Shown piece by piece: positions 43,622-51,144 of a stretch of 64,000 nucleotides of DNA. A program made the translations under genes and the position numbers. The stretch covers positions 124,001 through 188,000 of the forward strand of contig NZ_OCNK01000005.1 in the NCBI RefSeq assembly GCF_900230285.1. The letters are read 5' to 3'. This stretch comes from Blastococcus haudaquaticus. Its GTDB lineage: Bacteria; Actinomycetota; Actinomycetes; Mycobacteriales; Geodermatophilaceae. Under the pieces are notes generated by a model. It had not been told where the DNA came from and did not search any database. It worked only from the letters and a program-made list of their open reading frames with translations. Each line of letters opens with the position of its first letter. The first letter of the stretch is position 1.

Positions 43622-45553
43622 ATGTGTGGCCTGCTCGCCTACTTCTCCACCGACGCCGACCGGGTCGACGACGGCACGGTCGACGCGGTGCGCGCGGCGC
43701 AGCACTGCCTGCGTCACCGCGGGCCGGACGAGAACGAGGCCTGGTGGGACGGCCGGGCGGTGTTCGGGTTCAACCGGCTGTCCTTCATCGACATCGAGAA
43801 CAGCCACCAGCCGATGCCGTACGCCGACGGCCGGTACCGGATCGTCTTCAACGGCGAGATCTACAACTACCTCGAGCTGCGCGCCGAGCTGGCCGAGGCC
43901 GGCGCCACGTTCGCCACGGAGGGCGACACCGAGGCGATCGTCGCCGGTTACCACCTGTGGGGCGAGGCGGTCCTGCCGAAGCTGCGCGGGATGTTCGCCT
44001 TCATCATCTGGGACAGCGAGACCGGAACCGTCTTCGGCGCCCGCGACCCGTTCGGCATCAAGCCGCTGTTCACCGCCCGGCTGGCCGACGGCGGGATCGT
44101 CTTCAGCTCGGAGAAGAAGGCGCTGCTCGAGCTCCTCGGCGGCAGCGACGCCGCCGGCGGGGTCGACGGCGCCTCGCTGCAGCACTACCTGACGCTGCAG
44201 TACGTGCCGGAACCCGCGACCCTGCACACGGCGATCCGCCGGATCGAGAGCGGCACGAGCTTCACCGTCGCCGACGGCGAGCTGCGCACGAAGCGCTACT
44301 TCCACCCGACCTTCCCTATCCGGCCGGTCGCGAAGGACGAGGAGCAGGCCCTCTACGACCGCATCGCCGACGTCCTCGACGACTCGGTGCGCATGCACAT
44401 GCGGGCCGACGTCACGGTCGGCTCGTTCCTGTCCGGCGGCATCGACTCCACGGCCATCGCCGCGCTGGCGAAGCGCTACAACCCGAAGCTGCTGACGTTC
44501 ACCACCGGGTTCGAGCGGCAGGGCTTCTCCGAGATCGACGTCGCCGCCGAGTCCGCCGCGGCGATCGGCGTCGAGCACATCACCAAGGTGGTCACTCCCG
44601 AGGAGTTCGCCGCCGAGATCCCGCTGGTCGTCTGGTACCTCGACGACCCGGTCGCCGACCCGGCGCTCGTGCCGCTGTACTTCATCGCCCGCGAGGCCCG
44701 CAAGCACGTCAAGGTCGTGCTTTCCGGCGAGGGTGCCGACGAGCTGTTCGGCGGCTACAACATCTACCGCGAGCCGCTGTCGCTGGCCGCGTTCGAGAGG
44801 CTGCCGGCCGGCATCCTGCGGGCGCTCGGGAAGCTCTCCACCCGGCTGCCCGACGGCATGCGTGGCAAGGATCTCCTGCGCCGCGGGTCGATCCCGCTGG
44901 AGCAGCGCTACTACGGCAACGCTCGCATCTTCCGGGACGACGAGCTGGGATTCCTGGAGCGCCGGGACCCCGACCTCTCCCACGTCGCCGTCACCGCCGA
45001 GCTCTACGAACGCACCCGGGCCGCCGGCTACGACGACGTCACCGCCATGCAGTACGTCGACCTCTTCACCTGGCTCCGCGGCGACATCCTCGTCAAGGCC
45101 GACAAGATGACGATGGCGAACTCGCTCGAGCTGCGGGTGCCCTTCCTCGACCCCGAGGTCTTCGCCGTCGCCGGCACGCTGCCGGTCGACCAGCGGGTCA
45201 CGAAGGAGACGACGAAGTACGCCCTCCGGCGGGCGCTCGAGCAGATCGTGCCGCCGCACGTCCTCAACCGCCGCAAGCTCGGCTTCCCGGTCCCCACGCG
45301 TCACTGGCTCGCGGAGCAGCTGCACGACTGGGCACGCCAGATCGTCGAGGACAGCCAGACCGACGAGTGGCTGGACAGGAAGCAGGTGCTGGCCATGCTG
45401 GCCGCGCACCGGGAGAACCAGCGCAACGGCTCGCCGGTCGACTACTCCCGCAAGCTCTGGACGCTGCTGGTCTTCATGGTCTGGCACGGGATCTTCGTCG
45501 AGGGCCGGATCACGCCGGTGATCCCCGAGACGGTCTACCCCGTCCGCCTCTGA
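43622..45553 (+). CDS. asnB: Asparagine synthase, glutamine-hydrolysing
   Basis: A 643-residue enzyme that makes asparagine from aspartate, ATP and glutamine amide nitrogen. Cys2 in MCGLLAYF is the glutaminase nucleophile, with LSFIDIENSHQPM, FNGEIYNYLELR and EGDTEAIV in the Ntn domain. The synthetase half has the PP-loop GSFLSGGIDSTAIAA, SGEGADELFGGYNIY and RVPFLDPEVFAVAG. It corresponds to Rv2201 beside ctaC, the same neighbourhood as in mycobacteria. Confidence 0.95.
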   Translation: MCGLLAYFSTDADRVDDGTVDAVRAAQHCLRHRGPDENEAWWDGRAVFGFNRLSFIDIENSHQPMPYADGRYRIVFNGEIYNYLELRAELAEAGATFATEGDTEAIVAGYHLWGEAVLPKLRGMFAFIIWDSETGTVFGARDPFGIKPLFTARLADGGIVFSSEKKALLELLGGSDAAGGVDGASLQHYLTLQYVPEPATLHTAIRRIESGTSFTVADGELRTKRYFHPTFPIRPVAKDEEQALYDRIADVLDDSVRMHMRADVTVGSFLSGGIDSTAIAALAKRYNPKLLTFTTGFERQGFSEIDVAAESAAAIGVEHITKVVTPEEFAAEIPLVVWYLDDPVADPALVPLYFIAREARKHVKVVLSGEGADELFGGYNIYREPLSLAAFERLPAGILRALGKLSTRLPDGMRGKDLLRRGSIPLEQRYYGNARIFRDDELGFLERRDPDLSHVAVTAELYERTRAAGYDDVTAMQYVDLFTWLRGDILVKADKMTMANSLELRVPFLDPEVFAVAGTLPVDQRVTKETTKYALRRALEQIVPPHVLNRRKLGFPVPTRHWLAEQLHDWARQIVEDSQTDEWLDRKQVLAMLAAHRENQRNGSPVDYSRKLWTLLVFMVWHGIFVEGRITPVIPETVYPVRL

Positions 45554-45578
45554 CCGCCGGGGGCGGCGACTGTGCGCT

Positions 45579-45611
45579 GGTCCACCTCATCGAGCCTCCA
45601 TGAGGTGGACC
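45579..45611. repeat. 12-bp inverted repeat after asnB
   Basis: GGTCCACCTCAT and ATGAGGTGGACC form a perfect 12-bp inverted repeat around a 9-nt loop, 25 nt past the asnB stop. It lacks a T-run and is separate from the G+C terminator that follows. Confidence 0.6.
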
Positions 45612-45663
45612 GGCGAACACCGGGCGAGGGTGACGTCGCCCCATGGACCGGCCGCGAATGCGA

Positions 45664-45699
45664 CAGCGCCCGGTCCCCCTCACGGGGAACCGGGCGCTG
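45664..45699. terminator. Bidirectional terminator between asnB and the Fe-S carrier gene
   Basis: CAGCGCCCGGT plus CCCC pairs with GGGG plus ACCGGGCGCTG (11 bp, one bulged A, then 4 bp) between the two convergent genes. Confidence 0.8.
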
Positions 45700-45719
45700 G
45701 GTCGTTCAGGCGCGGGTGA

Positions 45720-46091
45720 TCAGCTGAACGAGTCCCCGCAGGCGCAGGAGCTGCCGGCGTTCGGGTTGTCGATCGTGAAGCCCTGCTTCTCGATGCTGTC
45801 GACGAAGTCGATCGTCGCGCCACCGAGGTACGGCCCGCTCATGCGGTCGACGATGACCTCGACCCCACCGAACTCGTAGGTCTGGTCGCCGTCGAGGAAC
45901 CGCTCGTCGAAGAACAGCTGGTAACGCAGACCGGAGCACCCGCCCGGCTGGACGGCGATGCGCAGTCGCAGGTCGTCGCGACCTTCCTGGTCCAGCAGCG
46001 CCTTCACCTTCGAGGCCGCGGGGTCGCTGAGCACGACGCCGGTGACGCCGGGCGCCCCACCGTCGAGGGTCGTGGTGTCCTGCACCGACAT
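45720..46091 (-). CDS. erpA: A-type iron-sulfur cluster carrier (ErpA/IscA family)
   Basis: A 123-residue HesB/IscA-like protein that delivers Fe-S clusters. The three conserved cysteines are in PGGCSGLRYQLFF and SSCACGDSF at the C-terminus. It corresponds to M. tuberculosis Rv2204c and, next to the respiratory genes, may serve the Rieske protein among others. The ATG at 46091 follows GGGAGG by 8 nt. Confidence 0.92.
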   Translation of the reverse strand: MSVQDTTTLDGGAPGVTGVVLSDPAASKVKALLDQEGRDDLRLRIAVQPGGCSGLRYQLFFDERFLDGDQTYEFGGVEVIVDRMSGPYLGGATIDFVDSIEKQGFTIDNPNAGSSCACGDSFS

Positions 46092-46118
46092 GTTGTGTCC
46101 TCCCAGATACGAGGTGCC

Positions 46119-46162
46119 CGCTGCGGCACTTCCTGCAGCGGACCAACACCGCCGTGGCGGTG
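46119..46162 (-). other. Two hairpins in the erpA 5' region
   Basis: CCGCTGC/GCAGCGG (46119-46141) and CACCGCC-GT-GGCGGTG (46147-46162) are perfect 7-bp stems between the erpA start and a possible TACAGT hexamer further upstream. They would lie in the untranslated leader. Confidence 0.35.
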
Positions 46163-46231
46163 GCTCTTCCCCTGCTGGCCACCACTGTACGGCGCGGATT
46201 GCGCTTTCCCGGGTCTCCTTCCCCACACACG

Positions 46232-46237
46232 TAGACT
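46232..46237 (+). promoter_or_regulatory. -10 hexamer of the DUF3043 gene
   Basis: TAGACT ends 8 nt before the GTG at 46246. Confidence 0.45.
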
Positions 46238-46245
46238 TCGAGCCC

Positions 46246-46863
46246 GTGAAGCTCCGCCTGCCCGGCCGCCGCGACCGCGTCGAGACGACCGACACCCCCG
46301 CCGAGTCCGACCTCACCGAGCAGCTGGTGAGGGCCTCCGGCAAGGGCCGGCCCACTCCCAAGCGCGCCGAGGCGCAGGGACGTCGTCCCGGGCCCCCGCC
46401 GCCGCCTCCCACCACGCGGAAGGAGGCCTACAAGCGCATGCGGGAGCAGCAGGCCACCCGGCGGGCCGAGACCCGCCAGGGCGCGGCCCGTGGCGACGAC
46501 GCCTACCTGCCCGCCCGCGACCGCGGTCCGGTGCGCAAGCTGGTGCGGGACGTCGTGGACTCCCGGCGCAACATCGGCAGCTTCTTCCTCGCCATCGCCG
46601 GCGTCGCCCTGATCGGCACCGTCGTCCCGAGCCTCGTGGTGCGCAACTACGCGAGCTTCCTGCTGTTCGGCTTCTTCCTGCTGCTCATCGTCGACTCGGT
46701 GATCCTGAGCCGGAAGATCAAGAAGAAGCTCGTCGAGCGGTTCCCCGACGACCCGCAGGCGAAGAAGACCCGCGGCCTGGTCTGGTACGGCATCAGCCGG
46801 GCCACCATGATCCGCCGGTGGCGCTTCCCCAAGCCCGACGTCGCCCTGGGCGCCGACGTCTGA
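46246..46863 (+). CDS. DUF3043 membrane protein
   Basis: A 205-residue protein. A charged N-terminal half carries ASGKGRPTPKRAEAQGRR, a polyproline run and the helix TTRKEAYKRMREQQATRR. Two membrane helices follow (NIGSFFLAIAGVALIGTVVP and YASFLLFGFFLLLIVDSVIL) and a basic tail has RGLVWYGISRATMIRRWR. GRPTPKR and the two-helix layout define DUF3043, an actinobacterial family of unknown function. Its stop abuts repeat copy C directly. Confidence 0.88.
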   Translation: MKLRLPGRRDRVETTDTPAESDLTEQLVRASGKGRPTPKRAEAQGRRPGPPPPPPTTRKEAYKRMREQQATRRAETRQGAARGDDAYLPARDRGPVRKLVRDVVDSRRNIGSFFLAIAGVALIGTVVPSLVVRNYASFLLFGFFLLLIVDSVILSRKIKKKLVERFPDDPQAKKTRGLVWYGISRATMIRRWRFPKPDVALGADV

Positions 46864-46924
46864 GAAAGGACCCCGTCCTCCCCACCCCTCGCACGCTCGG
46901 GGCGGTGCCCTGGACGGGGCCGAC
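46864..46924 (+). repeat. Dispersed structured intergenic repeat, copy C
   Basis: The copy begins at the base after the DUF3043 stop. The outer stem CCCCGTCC (46871-46878) with GGACGGGG (46912-46919) is perfect, and the inside holds CCCCTCGCACGCTCGGGG. It ends GGCCGAC exactly where sequence homologous to the metallo-beta-lactamase pseudogene begins. Confidence 0.75.
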
Positions 46925-46929
46925 GCCGG

Positions 46930-47503
46930 TAGGCCTGCGCGTCGTGCACCGACGCCCGCCGGCGCGGTGAGCACCGGCAGCCGACGTCCGCCCTCGTCGA
47001 CGACGTCCTGCTGCTCGACCTCGCGCCGGGCCTGCCACCGCGCGGGATCTCGCCGGCGAGCGTGCACACGGTGCTGGTCACCCACGCCCACCCCGACCAC
47101 TGCTCGCCCTTCTCCCTGCTGTGGCGGCACTGGGCGGGGCTGCCGGGGCCGCTGACCGTGGTCGGGCCCGCGTCGGTGTTCGACGAATGCCGGCCCTGGC
47201 TGGCCCCCGACGTCCGGGTGCGTCTCACCGAGGTCTCCCCCGGTGACGCGCTGCGCTGCGGCGACCACGTCGGGCGGGACGTCGCACCTGGACCTCGTGT
47301 CGTTCCCCGGCCAGCTCGATCGCCTGCGCGCGGTCGGCGCCGTCACCCCGGACACCGATGTCGTCGCCGTCCACCTGAGCCACCACAACCCGCCGGCCGC
47401 CGAGCTGGCGCTGCGCCTGGCCGCCCCCGGCGCCCGCTCGGTGTTCGACGGAGCGACAGTCGCCGTCGGGGCCCGACGCGCGGAGCTCCGGTACGGCGCC
47501 TAA
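46930..47503 (+). pseudogene. Broken metallo-beta-lactamase-fold hydrolase gene
   Basis: Frame 1 from an in-frame TAG at 46930 encodes CASCTDARRRG, SALVDDVLLLDLAPGLP, the metal motif VTHAHPDHCSPF and VVGPASVFDECRPWLAPD, then stops making sense near 47270. The family pattern resumes in frame 2 with GGTSHLDLVSFPGQLDRL and VVAVHLSHHNPPAAELAL to the TAA at 47503. It thus lacks its N-terminus (cut at repeat copy C) and a central segment including metal ligands, and it is frameshifted. Intact relatives are often linked or fused to the cobinamide kinase CobU in actinobacteria. No functional product is expected. Confidence 0.8.
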
Positions 47504-47506
47504 CGT
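47501..47506 (+). promoter_or_regulatory. -10 hexamer of the aldo/keto reductase gene
   Basis: TAACGT, overlapping the pseudogene's terminal TAA, ends 8 nt before the GTG at 47515. Confidence 0.4.
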
Positions 47507-47514
47507 CGCCGTAC

Positions 47515-48498
47515 GTGGAATTCCGACGCCTCGGCCGCTCCGGCCTGAACATCTCCGAGATCGCCTACGGCAACTGGCTCACCCACGGTGGCCAGGTCGA
47601 GGAGGACGCCGCCTTCGCCTGCGTGCGGGCCGCCCTCGACGCCGGCATCACCACCTTCGACACCGCCGACGTCTACGCCGGCACCCGCGCCGAGACCGTC
47701 CTCGGTCGGGCCCTGGAGGGACAGCGCCGCTCGTCCTACGAGCTGTTCACCAAGGTCTACTGGCCCACCGGGAAGGGCCGCAACGATCGCGGCCTGTCCC
47801 GCAAGCACATCGTCGAGAGCTGCCACGCCTCGTTGAAGCGGCTGCAGACCGACTACGTCGACCTCTACCAGGCCCATCGCTACGACCCGACGGTGCCGCT
47901 CGAGGAGACGATGACCGCGTTCGCCGACCTCGTGCGCGCCGGCAAGGTGCTCTACATCGGCGTCTCGGAGTGGAACGCCGAGCAGATCGCCGCCGGCGCT
48001 GCCCTGGCCCGCGAGCTGAACGTGCAGCTGATCAGCAACCAGCCCCAGTACTCGATGCTCTGGCGGGTCATCGAGCCCGAGGTCGTGCCGACGTCGGAGA
48101 AGGAGGGTCTCTCCCAGATCGTCTGGTCGCCGCTGGCGCAGGGCGTGCTCACCGGCAAGTACCTGCCGGGTCAGCAGCCACCCGCCGACAGCCGCGGTGG
48201 GCACGCGGAGGCCGGCAACTCGATGCGTGGGTTCCTGCGCGACGACATCCTGACCGCCGTCCAGGGGCTGCGTCCGATCGCCGACGACCTGGGCCTGTCG
48301 ATGGCGCAGTTGGCCATCGCCTGGGTCCTGCAGAACCCGAACGTGGGTGCGGCGATCATCGGCGCCACCCGCCCGGAGCAGGTGCACGACAACGTCAAGG
48401 CGTCCGGCGTCCGGCTCGAGGACGACGTCCTGCGGCGGATCGACGACGTCCTCGGGGACGTCGTGGAGCGGGACCCCACCAAGACCGCCCGCGGGTGA
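47515..48498 (+). CDS. Aldo/keto reductase, Kv-beta-like (AKR6 type)
   Basis: A 327-residue TIM-barrel NADPH-dependent reductase. It has FRRLGRSGLNISEIAYG at the start, the catalytic aspartate and tyrosine in TFDTADVYAGTRAE, the lysine in ELFTKVYWP, and QAHRYDPTVPLEETM at the histidine position. The NADPH segment is IIGATRPEQVHDNVKA. Relatives include potassium-channel beta subunits and YghZ, which reduce small aldehydes. It stands alone downstream of the pseudogene. Confidence 0.92.
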   Translation: MEFRRLGRSGLNISEIAYGNWLTHGGQVEEDAAFACVRAALDAGITTFDTADVYAGTRAETVLGRALEGQRRSSYELFTKVYWPTGKGRNDRGLSRKHIVESCHASLKRLQTDYVDLYQAHRYDPTVPLEETMTAFADLVRAGKVLYIGVSEWNAEQIAAGAALARELNVQLISNQPQYSMLWRVIEPEVVPTSEKEGLSQIVWSPLAQGVLTGKYLPGQQPPADSRGGHAEAGNSMRGFLRDDILTAVQGLRPIADDLGLSMAQLAIAWVLQNPNVGAAIIGATRPEQVHDNVKASGVRLEDDVLRRIDDVLGDVVERDPTKTARG

Positions 48499-48515
48499 CG
48501 GCTCGCCGCCCCCGC

Positions 48516-48728
48516 TCAGGGGGCGGCGAGGCCCATCGGGCCGTAGACCTCGTCCTCGCCGTCGAGCAGGGTCACCGTCGCGACGCCCTTGTCGAGGAGC
48601 TCCCGCCAGTTCTCCCCGAGCCACGACTCGGCGTCGCCCTGGTTGTCCGTGGCCGGGATCTCCACGCCGATCGACGACGGCTCGACGGCCGCTCCGGAGG
48701 GATCCTCGAGACGCCAGTGCCAGGTCAT
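48516..48728 (-). CDS. Small acidic conserved actinobacterial protein (70 aa)
   Basis: A 70-residue acidic protein: MTWHWRLEDPSGAAV, then GDAESWLGENWRELLDKGVA and a C-terminal VTLLDGEDEVYGPMGL. The same start and end pattern is familiar from short actinobacterial proteins of unknown function. TAACCT 7 nt before the ATG at 48728 supports it as a real, leaderless gene. It is convergent with the aldo/keto reductase gene. Confidence 0.75.
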   Translation of the reverse strand: MTWHWRLEDPSGAAVEPSSIGVEIPATDNQGDAESWLGENWRELLDKGVATVTLLDGEDEVYGPMGLAAP

Positions 48729-48735
48729 GCGGTGC

Positions 48736-48741
48736 AGGTTA
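48736..48741 (-). promoter_or_regulatory. -10 hexamer of the 70-aa gene
   Basis: TAACCT (minus strand) ends 7 nt before the ATG at 48728. Confidence 0.5.
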
Positions 48742-48836
48742 GTGAGCCGGTCGTTCCCGTGCTGTGATCGACCGGCCGGTTACGCACGCGGGGCGGCGGG
48801 CATGGGAGTCCATCGACCGCCCCAGCCGGAGGACCG

Positions 48837-49286
48837 ATGACCGCACCCTCGCACGAGCCCGACACGCGCGGAGCCACCCGCGTGCAGGTGACGCCCGACC
48901 CCGCCAACGCCTCCACCGGCGAGCTCATCGGTCAGCTGACCGAGCAGCTCAGCTCGCTGGTCCGCAACGAGGCGCGGCTCGCCCAGGCCGAGGTGACCCA
49001 GAAGGCCAAGAAGCTCGGCGCCGGCGCCGGGCTGTTCGGCGGCGCGGGCCTGACGGCGTTCTTCGGCGTCGCCGTCCTCCTCAGCGCCGCCGTCCTCGGA
49101 CTGGCCGAGCTGATGCCCGGCTGGCTGGCCGCGCTGATCGTGGCCGTCGTCCTGTTCGTCGTCGCCGGCGTGCTGGCCCTCGTGGGCAAGAAGGACGTCG
49201 CCCAGGCCTCTCCCCCGCTGCCCACGCAGGCGATCGCCGGGGTGCAGGCCGACGTCGCCACCGTCAAGCAGGGGCTGTCCCGGTGA
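48837..49286 (+). CDS. DUF1469 (phage-holin-superfamily III) membrane protein
   Basis: A 149-residue membrane protein. The N-terminal amphipathic TGELIGQLTEQLSSLVRNEA and RLAQAEVTQKAKKLG and two helices (GLTAFFGVAVLLSAAVLGL, WLAALIVAVVLFVVAGVLAL) are diagnostic of the family named after holins but common in chromosomal envelope clusters. It is the first of four same-strand genes and overlaps the DUF3618 gene by 4 nt. A phage origin is not implied. Confidence 0.85.
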   Translation: MTAPSHEPDTRGATRVQVTPDPANASTGELIGQLTEQLSSLVRNEARLAQAEVTQKAKKLGAGAGLFGGAGLTAFFGVAVLLSAAVLGLAELMPGWLAALIVAVVLFVVAGVLALVGKKDVAQASPPLPTQAIAGVQADVATVKQGLSR

Positions 49287-49558
49287 CCGCCGCCAACGAC
49301 CCGGAGCAGATCCAGGCGGAGATCGAGGCCACCCGCGCACAGCTGGGCCGGACCGTCGACGAGCTGAGTGCCCGCCTCGACGTCCCGGCCCGCGCGAAGG
49401 AGAAGGCGGCCCGCGCCAAGGACACCGCCGTGGAGACCTACCGGGAGAGCCCGCCCGCCGTGATCGGCGCCGCCGTCGCACTGGCGGGACTGGTGCTCGG
49501 GGTGATCATCTTGCGCCGGAAGCGCGCGTCGTCGCCAGGCCGAGGGAGGAAGCGTTGA
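49283..49558 (+). CDS. DUF3618 protein
   Basis: A 91-residue protein with the DUF3618 start DPEQIQAEIEATRAQLGRTV and DELSARLDVPARAKEKA, a helical linker and one C-terminal membrane helix (VIGAAVALAGLVLGVIILRR) followed by basic residues. The helical part probably faces the cytoplasm. It is coupled on both sides by 4-nt overlaps with the DUF1469 and DUF4235 genes. Confidence 0.88.
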   Translation: MTAANDPEQIQAEIEATRAQLGRTVDELSARLDVPARAKEKAARAKDTAVETYRESPPAVIGAAVALAGLVLGVIILRRKRASSPGRGRKR

Positions 49559-49857
49559 GCAAGCGCAACAAGGGTGAGGCCCGCAAGAACACCGGGGCCA
49601 AGATCGCCTACCGGCCGATCGGCCTGGTGAGCGGGCTGGTGGCCGGCTCGCTGAGCGGGATCGTGTTCAAGCAGGTCTGGAAGGTCGTCGCCAAGGAGGA
49701 GGAGGCCCCCTCGGCGCTGCAGAGCGAGTACCCGATGGGGGTGGTCGTGCTGGCCGCCGCCCTCCAGGGCGCGATCTTCGCCGCGACGAAGGCCGCGGTC
49801 GACCGCGCGGGGGCCCGCGGCTTCAAGCAGCTGACCGGGGCCTGGCCGGGCGACTGA
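49555..49857 (+). CDS. DUF4235 membrane protein
   Basis: A 100-residue protein of the DUF4235 family: IAYRPIGLVSGLVAGSLSGI and VFKQVWKVV, then YPMGVVVLAAALQGAIFAAT and VDRAGARGFKQLTG, two short membrane segments. The start is TTG at 49555, overlapping the previous stop, with GGGAGG 6 nt upstream. Function is unknown, and the family accompanies DUF3618 and holin-like genes across actinobacteria. Confidence 0.88.
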   Translation: MSKRNKGEARKNTGAKIAYRPIGLVSGLVAGSLSGIVFKQVWKVVAKEEEAPSALQSEYPMGVVVLAAALQGAIFAATKAAVDRAGARGFKQLTGAWPGD

Positions 49858-49862
49858 ACGAA

Positions 49863-49882
49863 GGCCCTCTCGCGTGAGGGCC
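49863..49882 (+). terminator. Weak terminator or attenuator before the YihY gene
   Basis: GGCCCTC and GAGGGCC form a 7-bp stem with a 6-nt loop, just after the DUF4235 stop and 38 nt before the next start. There is no T-run. Confidence 0.5.
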
Positions 49883-49920
49883 GGACGTCGTCACCGTCGC
49901 GCCACAGAGGGAGCACGCAC

Positions 49921-51069
49921 GTGAGTGGCACGAGGCAGCGCGAGAGCGCCGTCGACCGGATCCGTGAGCGGGTCGAGGAGAAGGCCGCCCGTCGGGCCGC
50001 GGCCGCGAAGGCCGCCGCCGAGGCGAAGGGTGGGCCGGGACGCCCCCAGGGCGACCCCGACCGCCCGCCACCCGGGTCGCCCTCGCCGAGCGAACTGCCC
50101 GGTATCCACGCGGAGACGCCGACCCAGATCCCCTGGGCGGGGTGGAAGCAGATCGTCAAGCGGGCCTGGGCGGAGAACAGCGCCGACAACATGCCGATCA
50201 TCGCCGGCGGCGTGGCGTTCTTCGGCTTCCTGTCGATCTTCCCCGCCCTCATCGCACTGATCTCGATCTACGGGCTGGTCGCCTCGCCGGAGACCGTGGC
50301 CCAGCAGGTCGGGGACCTCTCGGCCCAGCTGCCCGACGACGCGGCGAGCCTCATCGAGGAGCAGCTGACCGCCATCGTCGCCAACAGCGGCAGCGCGTTG
50401 AGCATCAGCCTGGTCGTGTCCATCCTCGCCGCGCTCTGGAGCGCCTCCGGTGGGGTGGGCAACGTGGTCACGGCGATCAACATCGCCTACGACGAGGTGG
50501 AGGCCCGCGGCTTCGTCAAGCTGAAGCTGACCTCGCTCGCGCTCACCCTCGGGGCGATCGCGTTCGTCCTGGTCGCCTTCGGACTGCTGGCTGTCGTGCC
50601 CGCGGTCATCGAGGCCCTCGGTCTCGGGGTCGTCGGGACGGTCCTGGCGCAGACAGCCCGATGGGTGCTGCTGCTGGCCGCGTTCGCCGGCGGCCTCGCC
50701 GTGCTCTACCGCGTCGCACCGGACCGCGACGCACCCCGGCTCACCTGGGTGAGCCTCGGCTCCGTCGTCGTCACCGTGGTGTGGGCGATCGTGAGCGTGG
50801 GCTTCGCGCTCTACGTCAACAACTTCGGGTCCTACGACAAGACCTACGGCACGATCGCCGGCGTCATCGTGCTGATGCTGTGGCTGTACCTCACCTGCTA
50901 CCTGGTGCTGCTCGGCGCCGAGATCAACTCCGAGGCCGAGCACCAGACGGCGCACGACACCACCACCGGCGAGCCCCAACCCATGGGTGAGCGCGACGCG
51001 AAGATGGCCGACACGCTCCCGGAGAAGCCGGAACCCGAGAAGGGCGACAGCGACCCCACCAAGAAATGA
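49921..51069 (+). CDS. YihY/BrkB-family inner-membrane protein
   Basis: A 382-residue membrane protein with a basic N-terminal coil (RIRERVEEKAARRAAAAKAA), then the family core of six helices starting at AENSADNMPIIAGGVAFFGF and including LWSASGGVGNVVTAINIAYD and YGTIAGVIVLMLWLYLTCYL, and an acidic C-terminal tail. The family was once called ribonuclease BN but has no known nuclease role. It ends the four-gene envelope cluster. AGGGAG precedes the GTG. Repeat copy D starts inside its stop codon. Confidence 0.9.
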   Translation: MSGTRQRESAVDRIRERVEEKAARRAAAAKAAAEAKGGPGRPQGDPDRPPPGSPSPSELPGIHAETPTQIPWAGWKQIVKRAWAENSADNMPIIAGGVAFFGFLSIFPALIALISIYGLVASPETVAQQVGDLSAQLPDDAASLIEEQLTAIVANSGSALSISLVVSILAALWSASGGVGNVVTAINIAYDEVEARGFVKLKLTSLALTLGAIAFVLVAFGLLAVVPAVIEALGLGVVGTVLAQTARWVLLLAAFAGGLAVLYRVAPDRDAPRLTWVSLGSVVVTVVWAIVSVGFALYVNNFGSYDKTYGTIAGVIVLMLWLYLTCYLVLLGAEINSEAEHQTAHDTTTGEPQPMGERDAKMADTLPEKPEPEKGDSDPTKK

Positions 51070-51139
51070 AGGACCCCGTCCCCTCGGCCCCCTCCAGAGG
51101 CTCGGCCCGGACCTGCGAGGGCTGGGGAGGAGGGGGTCC
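51068..51139 (+). repeat. Dispersed structured intergenic repeat, copy D (diverged)
   Basis: The copy starts within the YihY stop codon with GAAGGACCCCGTCC as in copy C, but the interior differs. The ends pair GGACCCC (51071-51077) with GGGGTCC (51133-51139). It fills the convergent gap before gcvT and probably also acts as a two-way terminator. Confidence 0.6.
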
Positions 51140-51144
51140 GTCTA

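Noticed and set aside
48837-49286. Prophage suggested by a holin-family gene
   Set aside because: DUF1469 proteins share only a name with holins, and no phage structural, integrase or lysis genes are nearby.
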